A DNA stretch of 64,000 nucleotides from Nitzschia sp. pyKryTriq1 (Eukaryota; Bacillariophyta; Bacillariophyceae; Bacillariales; Bacillariaceae). Position numbers and translations under genes: made by a program. This document shows, in pieces, positions 22,189-33,089 of this stretch (position 1 is its first letter; every line of letters starts with the position of its first letter). The notes beneath the pieces were generated by a model. The model had not been told where the DNA came from, did no database searches, and worked only from the letters and a program-made list of their open reading frames with translations. The DNA lies in the NCBI GenBank assembly GCA_956465555.1, contig OY101117.1:3038001-3102000 (forward strand). The letters are read 5' to 3'.

Positions 22189-23838
22189 TCAAATACGAAG
22201 TTCCTTGTTTTTCTTTTGGGTTTGCTGCTTGACCTTTCGCTGATTTCTTCGTTGTTGCCGTTGCTGGTGCTTACGAAACGACTTGGTAGCCACATCTGGG
22301 CTGTACATCAAAGCGTCGCTCATGACGGCCGTCTCCAGTAGTGTTTCCACGCGGCGCATATTTCCTTCTCTTTGCGCTGGTACGAGTTCTTCCAGCCACT
22401 CTCGCAACAGTTGACGATCTTCTCCAAAGTGTATCGAGTACGTTTCGCGTGGATATTCTTGCAAAAATGGCAAGAGTAGATCCAACAAGAAACGCTTGGA
22501 ATGATGAATCATCGATGATGATGCTGCCATCTCGCCAGCATCGACTTGAAGACTGCCTTGATGGTCGGGCTCCTCAAAGTCAAGCATACCAAAGAGGATA
22601 CAACAAAGGTCAATGTGCAACAATGCCGGACTGTACTGGACTTCCCCGTCATTCTCTTCGTGGACCAGGTCATCTACCGCAGTTTCCTTCTTGTGTCGAT
22701 GGACGGCATGATCGTCTTCATTGTTACCACCACTGGTAGTTTTACAGGAGTCGTTTGTTGGTTCTTCGGGGATACCAATCGCGAAGGCAAACATGCGAGG
22801 TCCCTTTGCCGGTGGACCGGCATGAACATGGTTGGCACCTCCCGCAATCAATGTCGTCCCTGGATCGCACTCTTCGAGAAAAAGAGAATGCGAGACTGGC
22901 TGATATAAGCTTCCGAAGTTGGCCAAGTGCGCGTTGAGAGTTTGCCAAGCCTTGCTGAAATATTTGGCATATGGCTTGGTTGATAAAACAACATCACCCA
23001 TGGTCGTCAAGAGAGTTTGGATTGGAAATGGTACATGGGCCCGTTTCCCACTACTACAGCCTGTCGTTGTTGCCTCCCAGTGATGCAACAAATCCAAACA
23101 ACTGTCAATACTGGTACCAGTAGGGTCGTCGTCGTCGTCGTCCTTCTCCGTGGCGTAAATAATAGTACTCGGGCAGTGATTTGACATGTACAAGCAAATT
23201 TGAAGATTCGGATTCATGTGATCAATATGTCTTACTTGTCCATGGACGGGTCCAAACGATAGGATGAACATGAGATTGCCGAGTCGATGGTAGGTGCGAT
23301 CTTCAATGACAGTCTTTTTAGTCAATGGATCCTCATTGTCGTCGTCGCACCATTGCCGTTTTTCGCTTCGTTTGTTACACATGGTGAGCATATATTGTTG
23401 CAATTTCTCCACTGTCAATGATATTTGTGGGTACTTGACAGAAAATGCTTCCATCAGTGCCTCTGCCGCTCCCTGTTTTGCTGACGACTGCGGTTTTTGC
23501 GGTTGCGGTTCCTCTGCTTCTTCTTCTTGTCGTTGCTGTATAGAAACCCGATAGATAGAGTGTTCATCGTTTCCCCCTTGTAAAACCCCCACTGAATCAT
23601 CATTATTATTATTGTTTGGAGACGACGATAAATATTGCTCCAACAAGGCTTGTGTTTGCTCGGGCTGTTCGAGCAAAGCAAATTGCGCAAAGGCTTCCAA
23701 GGCACGGGCGAAGGATTCTTCCTTGGGCGTTTCGGGCTCTTCCACGGTGACACCCAAGCGAAGGAGCTCCTCTACAATCTGTTCCTTGGTCGTTGCAGTA
23801 CGCATAACAGAAGCCTCTCTTATCTTCTTCGTCGTCAT
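22189..23838 (-). CDS. Unknown protein with a possible 2OG-oxygenase-like double-stranded beta helix
   Basis: Single-exon frame of 549 residues. Residues 1-120 are Glu/Gln-rich helices with an Asn/Asp tract. A folded middle (about 125-360) holds QVRHIDHMNPNLQICLYMS (H204-x-D206), VPFPIQTLLTTMGDVVLS, and GTTLIAGGANHVHAGP followed by R348. That order, HxD, then a distal His, then an Arg about ten residues on, is the metal and 2-oxoglutarate pattern of Fe(II)-dependent oxygenases. The overall wording matches no subfamily I know, so the assignment is an inference. An acidic loop with His/Lys interrupts the C-terminal part, and the last 40 residues are Gln/Lys/Arg-rich. No signal peptide or membrane helix is seen. 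Confidence 0.65.
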   Translation of the reverse strand: MTTKKIREASVMRTATTKEQIVEELLRLGVTVEEPETPKEESFARALEAFAQFALLEQPEQTQALLEQYLSSSPNNNNNDDSVGVLQGGNDEHSIYRVSIQQRQEEEAEEPQPQKPQSSAKQGAAEALMEAFSVKYPQISLTVEKLQQYMLTMCNKRSEKRQWCDDDNEDPLTKKTVIEDRTYHRLGNLMFILSFGPVHGQVRHIDHMNPNLQICLYMSNHCPSTIIYATEKDDDDDDPTGTSIDSCLDLLHHWEATTTGCSSGKRAHVPFPIQTLLTTMGDVVLSTKPYAKYFSKAWQTLNAHLANFGSLYQPVSHSLFLEECDPGTTLIAGGANHVHAGPPAKGPRMFAFAIGIPEEPTNDSCKTTSGGNNEDDHAVHRHKKETAVDDLVHEENDGEVQYSPALLHIDLCCILFGMLDFEEPDHQGSLQVDAGEMAASSSMIHHSKRFLLDLLLPFLQEYPRETYSIHFGEDRQLLREWLEELVPAQREGNMRRVETLLETAVMSDALMYSPDVATKSFRKHQQRQQRRNQRKVKQQTQKKNKELRI

Positions 23839-24643
23839 GCTGTAGGACGACGATTCGATGATTCTTGACGCTTGACGACGCCCCTTTCATGAGCAGGCGG
23901 CACTCAATCTCATCGTTGCCATCCTTTATTGCACTCTTTCTGAATCAATTCTTGCCGTTGTCAATGCTTGTGACGGTATCAGTACTCTTGTTCTCTCCAC
24001 TCTACTATCTACTATATACCATCTACCATCTACCATCTACCATCTACCATAGCTGGAGCTAGAGCTGCAAGCTCTCTACTCTAGAGAGAGAGTTTGCACA
24101 AAGATAGCCGAGCACGATCAAAGAGCGAGGACCGAGGATGATCGATTTTTATGTTTTTGGACTTGTGGCTTGTGGATGATGGATGTGGATGAAATAAATA
24201 TGAAATAGCATTCGGAGCACAGGACAGACGCTAAAATAGGAGTTGATGATGATTTTTTACGTTCGAATGCATGCATTGTGTTTCAAATGTTTCGACTCAT
24301 TGGAGTCCCCTTTTTTTAATTTTTTTGTTTTGTGTGCTGGGGGGGACGGCTCAGGAAAATGACGATGACGACGAATGACGACGACGAACGATGGTGCAAA
24401 AAAATAATGGCAAACGTCCTGCTTCTATTTTATTTACAGAATTATTGCAGTAATTCTTGCTCATTGCTTCAGTGTCATGGAATGAGCACCGGCATTACAG
24501 TACAGCACGTACAAGTATCATCACACACCATACATCATAAATCATACCGATACCCAACCATTGTCCGTTCATCAAGACAGACATCGTAGTACTACCTACT
24601 ACAGGTACAGTAGTACTGTAATCGATCGACAATCGACATCATC
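23839..24643. other. Intergenic region with CTACCAT repeat
   Basis: About 800 bp between divergent genes. A seven-base tandem repeat (TACCATC)n lies at about 24017-24050, followed by purine/pyrimidine-rich stretches and a T run near 24309. GTAC motifs lie just upstream of the next start (24600-24618). No gene is seen. Confidence 0.55.
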
Positions 24644-27441
24644 ATGGAGCTACGAATATTAGCCCGAAAGCCTTCGCCGCAACGGCAACGTCGCCTGAAA
24701 TCGTGTGGACAGCTTCCCGTTCTCTTTGGCTTGCTCGTAGTCGTGTGGTTGATCTACTTGTTCAATGTGCTTTCCATGGCCGTGGGTGTCCACAAGTTGG
24801 ACCCTGCAATGTCTATAGTGGCTACTACGATGGAGGCGACTTCTTCTCAAAACAAAACCAGCAGTGATGCTTCCAGTACAGGTACCAGGAGTACCACTAC
24901 TACTATTAGCAGAGACTTGATGAGCTTGCACCATGTCGCCAATACCAGTCCGCAAGAAGTTCCAGTGCATACCGGTACTACGAGAAATATTGGCACCACT
25001 ACCACTACCACCAAGAAGGTCGAGACGACGGCACTGCAGCACTCTTCCTCTGTGGGGGACTGGAGAAAGGAATTGCCGGCCGAAGCGTTAGCTCTCATAG
25101 AACATGCGGCAGGGCACAATAACGATGCTCCCATGAAAAAACGACGTCCTGGATTTCAAGCCAATCCATTTGGACACATGGTGGAACCGGAAAACTTTCT
25201 CGGGGAAACGGCGACGGCGACGACTGACAAGGAACGCGAGCAACCGCTGCCACAACAACACCATCAATCAAGTGGGGTGACACCACCAAAAGATCAAATC
25301 TTGACTGCTTACCTTGAGCCCATTTATCGAGGTGCCTGGAAGAAAGAACCGCTCATGACTCGAACCACTACAGCAAAGGAATTGACACCGCGTCAGTATC
25401 CGAAACTCAATTCCTGCAGCCGCTTGCCTGAACAATGGCCCGTTGATGACTATCCGGAAGACGATCCCTTTTTACCTTGGATTCATGACGTTTTCCCGAC
25501 CCACGATGGAAAGCATATTCAGTTCATCGCGCAAAACAAAAGACGATGTCGGACGGGAACAACTCCCGACGAAGAGGCTATTTTAGATCACATGGCGCCC
25601 CAAGTATCTCTCTTTCAGCATGTGCCCTTGAAAAAAGTCGCCGACCTCTCCACTCCCACCAGTCCGCGGTTTCGATTGGCGTCTCACGAAGAAGCGGATC
25701 CGGAAAGCATGTCCACTCGATTCATTTGCCGATTCAAACCTTCGGGAGAAATTACCTTTTCCGAATTCAACAATGATTACGAGTGGGCAGGCTTTCGGAA
25801 ACGTCTCCGCCAAATGTTTAGAGAAGATGGGCGTGATAATAAACAAATCCATACCTCTCAGCTGCTGTTCAAATGCCCCATTCCGCCTTCGTTGGTGGAC
25901 AGTGTCAAGACGGGAGCCTCCGTGGTGGACGACTGGGCAACACTCTTTGTCGATCTCATTCCAGTAAGAACACCTCCCCGCTACGGTCCACCGGAAGAGT
26001 TCTTAGTCCCCAAATATGCCGACGACCCATCATTGAAGGAAGGCAACCGCAACATGGGCATATTTGATTCGTTAAAAGCCTGGGGGCGAAACCACATTTT
26101 ACCGGCGTTGGAAGATTCGGGACGCTGGGAGAATATACCCATCTGCAAGCCCAGTTTGTTGACCTATGGCAAGCAAAAGGAAGATGATTCTTCTTCCCAG
26201 ACCATGCAAGCGCCAGCACCACAAGTCCGTTCCACGACGGACCATGCTCCCGCCAAACAACATAATTTGGTATCCTGTCTTTGGACAAGCACAGGATATA
26301 CGACCCGTGGTAACCGATACGCCATCAACGATGGCCAGCGTCGCTTGGTGGAATGGATCACGTTCAACAAGATTTTGGGATTTGACCATTTTTACATTTA
26401 CGACAACAGTGGAGCCTTTTCCGCGGAGTCTTCGTTGCAGCCCGTGGCAAACTTGTTTCCCGACGATGTGACACTGATTCGTTGGCCGAGCCGAGTCTGT
26501 AACAACAATCCAAACAATGTGGACAGCGTGGGAGAACGAAGTTCGCAGTATGCTGCAGAATCATCTTGCCGATTACGATTTGGACCTCATGTCAATTGGA
26601 TTGGACAGTTCGATGTTGATGAGTATCTCGTGCCCAGTAAGTAATGTCATGGAGTTGGTGAGTCGGGACTTGACAAAGACGTCCTGAATCTAATTTGTTT
26701 GGTCTTTCCCATTTTTGCTTGTTTGCTTGCTTGCTTGCTTGTTTGTTTGTTTGATTACTTTTAGTGGGAAATTACACAAGCATATTGCCCTTGCTGGACA
26801 AGCTTGACCAAGAAAATACCAAAATCATTTCGTTTGCCTCTTGGAGAGCTTGGCCTCGCATCACGCATATCAACCCACCTGTTCCTATCCACGACAAGAC
26901 TCTCTGTGGACGGAGCGACCCATGCTTTGAACTCTCTATCCGCAAAAACACTACCTTCATGGAAGGATACAATTGCGATCGACAACAGCCGGGCAAAAAG
27001 AACAAAGTCATGCCTGCGGAAAAGCAAATATATCGAGCTGATTACGTCACGCAACACTTCATTCACTACTCAACGGTAACTCAAGCTACTAACTTGAAAA
27101 ATTCAGACTTTAAAGAGCGATTCGGACGCAAACGTCCCTTCCCGGACCCTCTGTCTCGATTTGGCGACGAAGTCCATGAAGCCCTCATGTTGCACAGCAA
27201 GGCGGTGGCACGACAAGACACTGCAGGCTGGGAGAGGAATTGCCATATGAATTACACGCACAGCAGCTTTGACCAGTGTCGCCTGGGGATCCCATGGCCC
27301 GACGGGGAGGACGAAGCCAACCACAAGAGCCTACATAACGAGGATGGCTGGCTCTACGACTGTTATGTCAACAAACGTGTTGATAATTTTTGGGGACCCA
27401 AGCTTCGTGCTCATATGAAAGAAAGAGGCCTTCTGGGGTAG
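24644..27441 (+). CDS. Family 92 glycosyltransferase, type II membrane protein (copy 2)
   Basis: Two exons: 24644-26636 and 26765-27441, joined over a 128-bp GT-AG intron that holds a TTGC/TTTG tetramer tract. The product is 889 residues. A basic N-terminus precedes a single membrane helix (about residues 25-47). A Thr-rich stem follows, then FLPWIHDVFPTHDGKH and QNKRRCRTG as in copy 1. The catalytic part has LVSCLWTSTGYTTRGN, LVEWITFNKILGFDHFYIYDN, RVCNNNPNNVD, ERSSQYAAESSCRLRFG and QFDVDEYLVP (metal site), with the intron directly after the metal site. Compared with copy 1 the stem is longer and the introns sit elsewhere. Likely a Golgi glycan-building enzyme; substrate unknown. Confidence 0.85.
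26717..26757. repeat. TTGC/TTTG tetranucleotide tract inside an intron
   Basis: About 40 bp of (GCTT)n passing into (GTTT)n, just before the acceptor site of the intron in the second GT92 gene. It supplies the pyrimidine-rich part of the acceptor region. Confidence 0.8.
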
Positions 27442-27474
27442 TCTAGAATGATGTTCCTAGTAGCGTCTACTTCG

Positions 27475-27645
27475 TACAGTACGAGTGGATGCTACCGGTA
27501 GGTCAACACATCATAGCATTCAGTACTGGTAGACTTGCTATTGCGCTGTCACAAAACTCTTCCAAGTGGCGGTGTACCGGTAGCCTGCTTCGTACGCAGT
27601 ACTCTCTCTAGTGGAGAGTACTCGTGCTGGTATCGTACCAGAAGA
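27475..27645. repeat. GTAC-motif cluster in a convergent gap
   Basis: The 270-bp gap between the GT92 gene and the first DnaJ-like gene is packed with GTAC-centred palindromes (ACCGGTA, CAGTACTG, TCGTACGA types). No gene is seen in it. Confidence 0.6.
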
Positions 27646-27714
27646 TGTTTGGCTCTCAGCATGATGCAAAATACACACATAGTAGTTTCCAGTGCAACCT
27701 AATCTCTATGGCGC

Positions 27715-29690
27715 TTACTTGCGCATTACTCTAGACACGAAACCACCGAAGAAGCCCCTGATACCTCTTCTCTTCTGCGGAGTCGATGGAAGAGGAGTTG
27801 TGTCTTCGACTGCCTCCTTGTTGCTTTCGAGAGAAGGGGAAACAAAGTCTTGGGAAGCGCTTGTTGCGACTTGAGGTGAGATTGTTTGGGTGCTCATTGG
27901 TTTGGGTCGAATATTTGTTGTTGTTGTTGTCGCCGTCCTAGTCGGTCCAGTATAGGTATTGTGATTGTTCAGGACGACTGTCTTTCTGGGTTTCTTCTCG
28001 GGAACACTCACAGCCTTTTTCTGTCTCATTTCCGGAATGGAAAAACACACATATAGGTCCCCTGCTGGACCACCATTGGGACCAGCATCGCCTTGACCTG
28101 GGATTCTCATGGTAAACCCATCATTGACGTCTTTCGGGATAACTATTTGTACAGACTTGATGGCTTCTTCCAAACCCAATCCACCACAAGAATCGCAAGG
28201 GTTGCTCGTGATTCGACCTGTGCCTAAACAAGTGCTGCATGTCTCCCTCTTCTGAGACGCGTTCATGGTATGCCCGGATCCTCCGCATTTTGGGCACTGG
28301 GATACTTTGCATCGGCTTAGATCTTTGGTTCCAACACCTTGACATTTGGTGCACTTTTCCATATGTCGGACTTCAATCCATTTCTTTCCGCCAGAGTTGG
28401 CAGTTTTCACATCGATCTCCACGTCCATCAAAACATCTCGTCCAAACTTGGGTCCGCGTCCAAAGAAAGCTTCTCCACTCGTAAACGCAACTCCATCTTG
28501 CGGAATGAACATACTACTGTCCGAGTATCCACTTCCTGATTGGGCATGTACAGTACCCATATCGCCATAGTAGGCAGTGCTGTCGTTGGGTTTGGGGCCA
28601 GTTTGGAACTCTTGACTGCTGGTGGTGCTTGCCCGCTGACGGGTGCTACCTGATGGCCGCGTGCTGGAACGCGCAGTGCTTTCGAAAATCGATTTGTCCA
28701 CACGAAATGTATCATGATCGGAAAAGGTGGGTCCATTGGTTCCTGGGGTAGTTCTTTTGGGGCCTGCGGATTGACTTCTCACGCCGCCCACTGGACTGGG
28801 ATCAGATACTCGAGCTCGTCCGGATGAAGACGATGGTCCACTACTGCGACTTGCGGATGTACTCCCAGCTGCTCCCGCCGTAGTATCGACGGATGCGGAT
28901 CTCGTCCCCTGCGGCCCGCTATTTTGTGCGAACGGAGACCTACTTTCGGTTCCAGAAGGCCAACCACTTCCAACATCGGGATTTCCAGAATAATAATTGT
29001 AGTTCGTGCTGCTGCTTCTGCTGCTACTCCCAGTCCAAGCCGGGTTCGGTGGACGATTATTATTCGGGGTCGGCCGCCGTTGACTTCGAGCCTGTTCTCG
29101 TTTTAGATTGTCCACATCACTGGACGCCGATGTACCGATGCCCTTGCTTCCAAATACATCATAGGATTTCTTTAATTTGGGATCTTTCAACACCTCATAC
29201 GCTCTGTTTAACATTTGAAATTGCTCCGTGGTGTCTCGGTCCGGATTGGCGTCTAGAAGGCGTTTAGGGATTGATACGATACAAGTGTACATGTTGCTAT
29301 GAGATAGTGTCGAGGCAGCAAGCAGAACGAATTGAAGAGTCAACGATTGAGTCGTCATTGCTTACCTGGATGGTACACTTTGGCTAATCTTCGAAAGGCT
29401 TGTTTGATGTCCGATTCAGTGGCATCACGAGGGACGCCCAAAACCGCATAGAAATCGACCGAAGTTCCCGCGTCTGGTCGGTGAAGATAATGCAACGAAG
29501 TTTTAGGTTGTCGATAGGCAAAGTTCCGTCGTCGCGATGCCGTTGAAAGAGAGTCCACGAAGGATAATTGGCCCTCGTTATTATTGCTCTTGTTAACACG
29601 AGGTATTGTCGATGCCGGAAGTATGAAAGCACTGGATCGGTAGCCGGCTAGTAGCAATGCTACGGCAACCTTGGATATCGACGACAGCAT
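27715..29690 (-). CDS. Plastid-type DnaJ-like protein with zinc finger and shortened C-terminus (copy 1)
   Basis: Two exons: 29366-29690 and 27715-29252, joined over a 113-bp GT-AG intron. The product is 620 residues. The N-terminus has a hydrophobic signal-like segment ending SSAF, a diatom plastid-import mark. The J domain spans about residues 77-140 ([39 protein letters not shown]). The intron splits the Asp codon of its HPD motif, so the spliced message keeps HPD. A very long Ser/Thr/Arg/Pro linker follows, then a DnaJ zinc finger with four CxxCxGxG-type units ([32 protein letters not shown]), then the start of C-terminal domain I ([26 protein letters not shown]). The second C-terminal domain and dimer helix of DnaJ are missing. 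A low-complexity tail ends in basic residues. It would act as an Hsp70 co-chaperone. Confidence 0.85.
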
Positions 29691-31725
29691 CGCTAGAACA
29701 GAGAGTCGGAAAGGTGCTTGTATCTGCCGAGTGTTTGACGACAAGTGGTCCGTCGATCAAAATGAATTGGTCGTTTACAACTATTGGGTCTGGTCAAGGA
29801 AAAAACTCGAAGGAGAAAACTCTATCGCCGGAAATCGGAAATACCAACAAATGAGGAGTAAGGAGTAGTTTATTACTGTAGCCGCTCGTTGTTCTGCTCA
29901 CATCAACCTGCGTTCCGAATTTCAAAAAGAGAAACGGGGGGGGGGCGTTTCTTCGCCGCACGTTGTCCGACAAGCTACAGTACTGTAAAGGTACCGGCGT
30001 ACAGTAGAAAGCATACGCTACCGGTACCGTACCGGTACGTGAACGGGTAGACGTCATCAAAAGCCGTTCGTTCCGAGCCCGACCAACCTTGCATATTCAT
30101 CTTTGAATACTTATATTCTTATAATTACACTAATGACACACATGAAAGGAACCGATGATGATTCTTCGGAAGTCAAAGTGGTCGTCTTGCGGTGATACCC
30201 ACATGGGCGAAACCGTTCGTACCGGTAGAAACCTTGCCTTTTCGTACAGTAGCCCTGCTACTGAAACCCTTTCCGCGCGTTTTCATCCAATCATAACGCA
30301 CGATCATTGATATTCGGAACACCACACGACGCAGTCATTCTTAGCATGCAAAAATCGGACATTGGTAACAAATACTGTCAAAGTATATGGTATTTATAAT
30401 AACACAAAATGTGCACTTGGTGGGGATTACGTGTAGTTCGAATGTGAACGCTAATTCTGGTAGCTTCAGGGATTCCGGTCCATGGTCCTCCTGGGTTGAG
30501 GGTGTCCATGGGGGCGCCGTTGTGGTCGAGTATCATCAGTGCCCTGATTTTGTAACATTCGTTTTTGTAATCGTCGAGGTCTTTGATCACAGTGTCGGTG
30601 ATTACTACTGTGCAGCTCGTGTAGACTGATCAGACTCGTCATGGACTTGGCTAGTCCTTCTGCTCTCACATTACGGAGAGACAAGTCTAAGCAAGTCAGA
30701 TGAAGACAAGCTCAGAGCCAATCCTGCCGATTCTGTGCCTCTGATGTTGCTTTACGTTTCTTTTCTTTGGATGACAATTTGCGTTTCCTTTCCCAGTCGT
30801 CATTAGAATGACTCCACGTGTGTGCGATTGTGTAACATACTATGTACTGCTGCTACGGGTACAACCCAGTATTGGCATCACTTCATTTTATCACTACACA
30901 GATGATACATTAGAGAATGAGCGAACCTCTTCGATGATGGTACATAATAATAATGATGGATAATCTCGGCGCGGCGTCGAAGAATCTTCGCAATCAAAGC
31001 ATGCAGTTAATGTCTGTGCGAGCAGCACAACAACTTTTTACAACCTTCAAGTAAAATAATGGTGCGTCCGAGGAAAATAAAGTCATAAGTTCCTGAAGCG
31101 AACTCTAAAAGGTCATCGTGGAATGTTCGCACTCCGTCCGAAGCAATAGAGTACTTGTACTTACTCGTAGATTTGACTGCGCAGAAGTAGATAGATGATG
31201 AGGTCTCATTAAATATAACGGCATGATGCGCTCTTCGCTCTTCAACATTATGTCCTTTGATGATAAGCCATTGTACTTCTGCGAACCCCATTCTTCGTCT
31301 TCCCATATATATCCATTAATCGGGAAAGGGATTCTTCAACAGGCCCATTAACATCCTCCGGATAAATAATGGACCTACCTTCAAGACTTACAAGTATTGT
31401 ACTATACCACTGTACAGTGGTTGGTGTGGCTTGCACGCATCATTTGAGCGGCATGCTTTGCACGTTTAAGGGCCTGTCGTCGGGGAAAAGAAACCGCTCC
31501 TCACCAGATTTCGATAAGAGTACGTACGAGGAGTACCAGGTACCAGTATATTGTACAGCAGTTCTGTACTCACTCGTACACACTGTCAACAACTCAGCCG
31601 GTAACGCAGCTAGCGCTAATAATGAATCACAGGCGAATTTGCACTTTCGGCTGCCGCCAAAGCGCTTAATTTCGCACAGAAACTCTGCAGAGCCCTGCCA
31701 TAAATTTTAACATTACGCTGAGACA
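29691..31725. other. Long intergenic region with decayed coding traces
   Basis: About 2 kb. A GTAC cluster lies near 29975-30050. A leucine-rich-repeat-like trace lies at about 30466-30711 (listed separately). On the minus strand at 31007-31436 two overlapping frames in different phases look protein-like in composition but match nothing I know, and they could be remains of one decayed gene. Nothing here supports an intact gene. Confidence 0.45.
30466..30711 (-). pseudogene. Possible relic of a leucine-rich-repeat gene
   Basis: Reading leftwards from about 30711, the translation gives LTCLDLSLRNVRAEGLAKS then MTSLISLHEL, which fits one ribonuclease-inhibitor-type leucine-rich repeat (LxxLxLSxNxxxxEGxxxLAxSM). 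The pattern fades at once after that, and no second repeat is seen in the same frame. A single repeat can arise by chance, so this is a weak call. Confidence 0.25.
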
Positions 31726-32913
31726 ATGGTACCAGGACTTGAACGAACAAAGAATCTTCGGATGACGATGATTGACCACGATGATGATTCCAGCGTAGAG
31801 AGTGAGTACATCTCTGACAAGGGCAACGAATCAGTTCCTTGCTTGGACGACATTAGCGTATCATCTTTCAGGGGAAGCAACTTTCCGAGAAATGGAAGTA
31901 CTGAAAGTATGTTTTCACAATCTTCAGTTGAAATCGATTTGGCTCCGCTAACATGCGGAGGCGGAGGGAAGAAGAATCATAGATTTAATATGGTGTCGAA
32001 TGTCCCTGACGCTTTCGTGCAGGTGAGCGATGCACCAAGTGGTCTAAGGCGAGATAATTCATTGAGTGGCTCCTGTAATTCGATCAAGGAACAGCTTCAT
32101 TTTGGTGCAATCAATGAGCATGCGGACTATGAATCTCTTGCCTCATCTGACGAAGAGTCTTCGTCCGACGACGACGACGACTCTGATGTGGAGGACAAAC
32201 CCTTGCCCCAGAGCAAGCCCAAGAAGTACACTCCGCCGGTTTTCAAACAATACATCGGAGCTGGATCAGATGATGACACCTCCGATGCCGAGTCTTCAGT
32301 GGATGACAATATCATCAATACTATCCTTCGGAAAACGGATAGCAGGGAGCAAATGCGTGGGGCGCAGCGAACAGTACGTACTGCCAAGTATACCAAGAGA
32401 AACACAAAAACGCCAGGAAAGGTGAAAGATGTCACCAGCGATCCACTTTTGAACCGATTTTTTGTAAATCGGCGCGAACAAGGCACTCCGCAGCCTGCTG
32501 CCGTTGCCAAGCCTGTAAAACCGGTCGCTTCTAGGCGGCCAGTAGAGCAGGTGGAGCAATCCAAGGACAGAGACGAGGTACTTGACTCTATCATGAACAA
32601 GACAGATAGTCTCATTCACGTTAGCAAGATAGGTCGACGGGTGGTAAAGACAGCAAAGAAAGACCCACGTCACCTAGAAAAGAAGACCGCCCCACGCCGG
32701 TCTTCTCTCGGCTGTTCGGATGAGCTCATGGAGCGCTTCCTTTCGTCAAAAGCGAAAGAGGGTCCGAGCACCTCAAGGCGCTCGTCCATTGGCACGACGG
32801 ATCCAACCTTGGACTCCGGGTGCAATAAAACGTTCACCTCGTGTGATAGCTTGAATCGAGTCCAAGGCAAAGGCCAGCGAGTGGTAAAGACCCGATCTTC
32901 CCCTCCACCTTAG
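31726..32913 (+). CDS. Acidic hypothetical protein with a repeated KTDS...VVKTAK module
   Basis: Single-exon frame of 395 residues, not recognised. The first half is acidic and Ser-rich (SDEESSSDDDDDSDVED). The second half contains a module in about three copies: IINTILRKTDSREQ with RTVRTAK and LLNRFFVNRREQG; VLDSIMNKTDSLIH with RRVVKTAK and LMERFLSSKAKEG; and TLDSGCNKTFTSCDS with QRVVKTR at the end, without the third RF part. The spacing is about 90-100 residues. Each copy alternates a short amphipathic helix and a basic cluster, which suggests a short linear motif array that binds a partner such as tubulin, nucleic acid or a kinase. That is inference; no known family has this layout to my knowledge. 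Confidence 0.72.
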   Translation: MVPGLERTKNLRMTMIDHDDDSSVESEYISDKGNESVPCLDDISVSSFRGSNFPRNGSTESMFSQSSVEIDLAPLTCGGGGKKNHRFNMVSNVPDAFVQVSDAPSGLRRDNSLSGSCNSIKEQLHFGAINEHADYESLASSDEESSSDDDDDSDVEDKPLPQSKPKKYTPPVFKQYIGAGSDDDTSDAESSVDDNIINTILRKTDSREQMRGAQRTVRTAKYTKRNTKTPGKVKDVTSDPLLNRFFVNRREQGTPQPAAVAKPVKPVASRRPVEQVEQSKDRDEVLDSIMNKTDSLIHVSKIGRRVVKTAKKDPRHLEKKTAPRRSSLGCSDELMERFLSSKAKEGPSTSRRSSIGTTDPTLDSGCNKTFTSCDSLNRVQGKGQRVVKTRSSPPP

Positions 32914-33089
32914 TAGCACTATGTGAGACTACTGCGCTACTTTCCAACACGGCCAATGCAAATAGAAAAATATTAATGCGGCTTTACTAGAGATCAATAT
33001 CTGATAAGCATATACGAATACAGCATTGTACTCTGAAAACATAAGTATGCCTGCCGCCTGCCGACAATTCTCCATCATTTGTTTTAAGA

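Noticed and set aside
29355-29744. A J-domain frame ending HPG, as if the HPD motif were lost
   Set aside because: The frame stops inside the intron. Splicing at 29365/29253 changes the last codon to Asp and restores HPD; the same holds at 39711/39627 in the second copy.
31007-31436. Two overlapping minus-strand frames with protein-like composition
   Set aside because: They lie in different phases, match nothing I know, and I see no splice pair that joins them well. They may be remains of a decayed gene.
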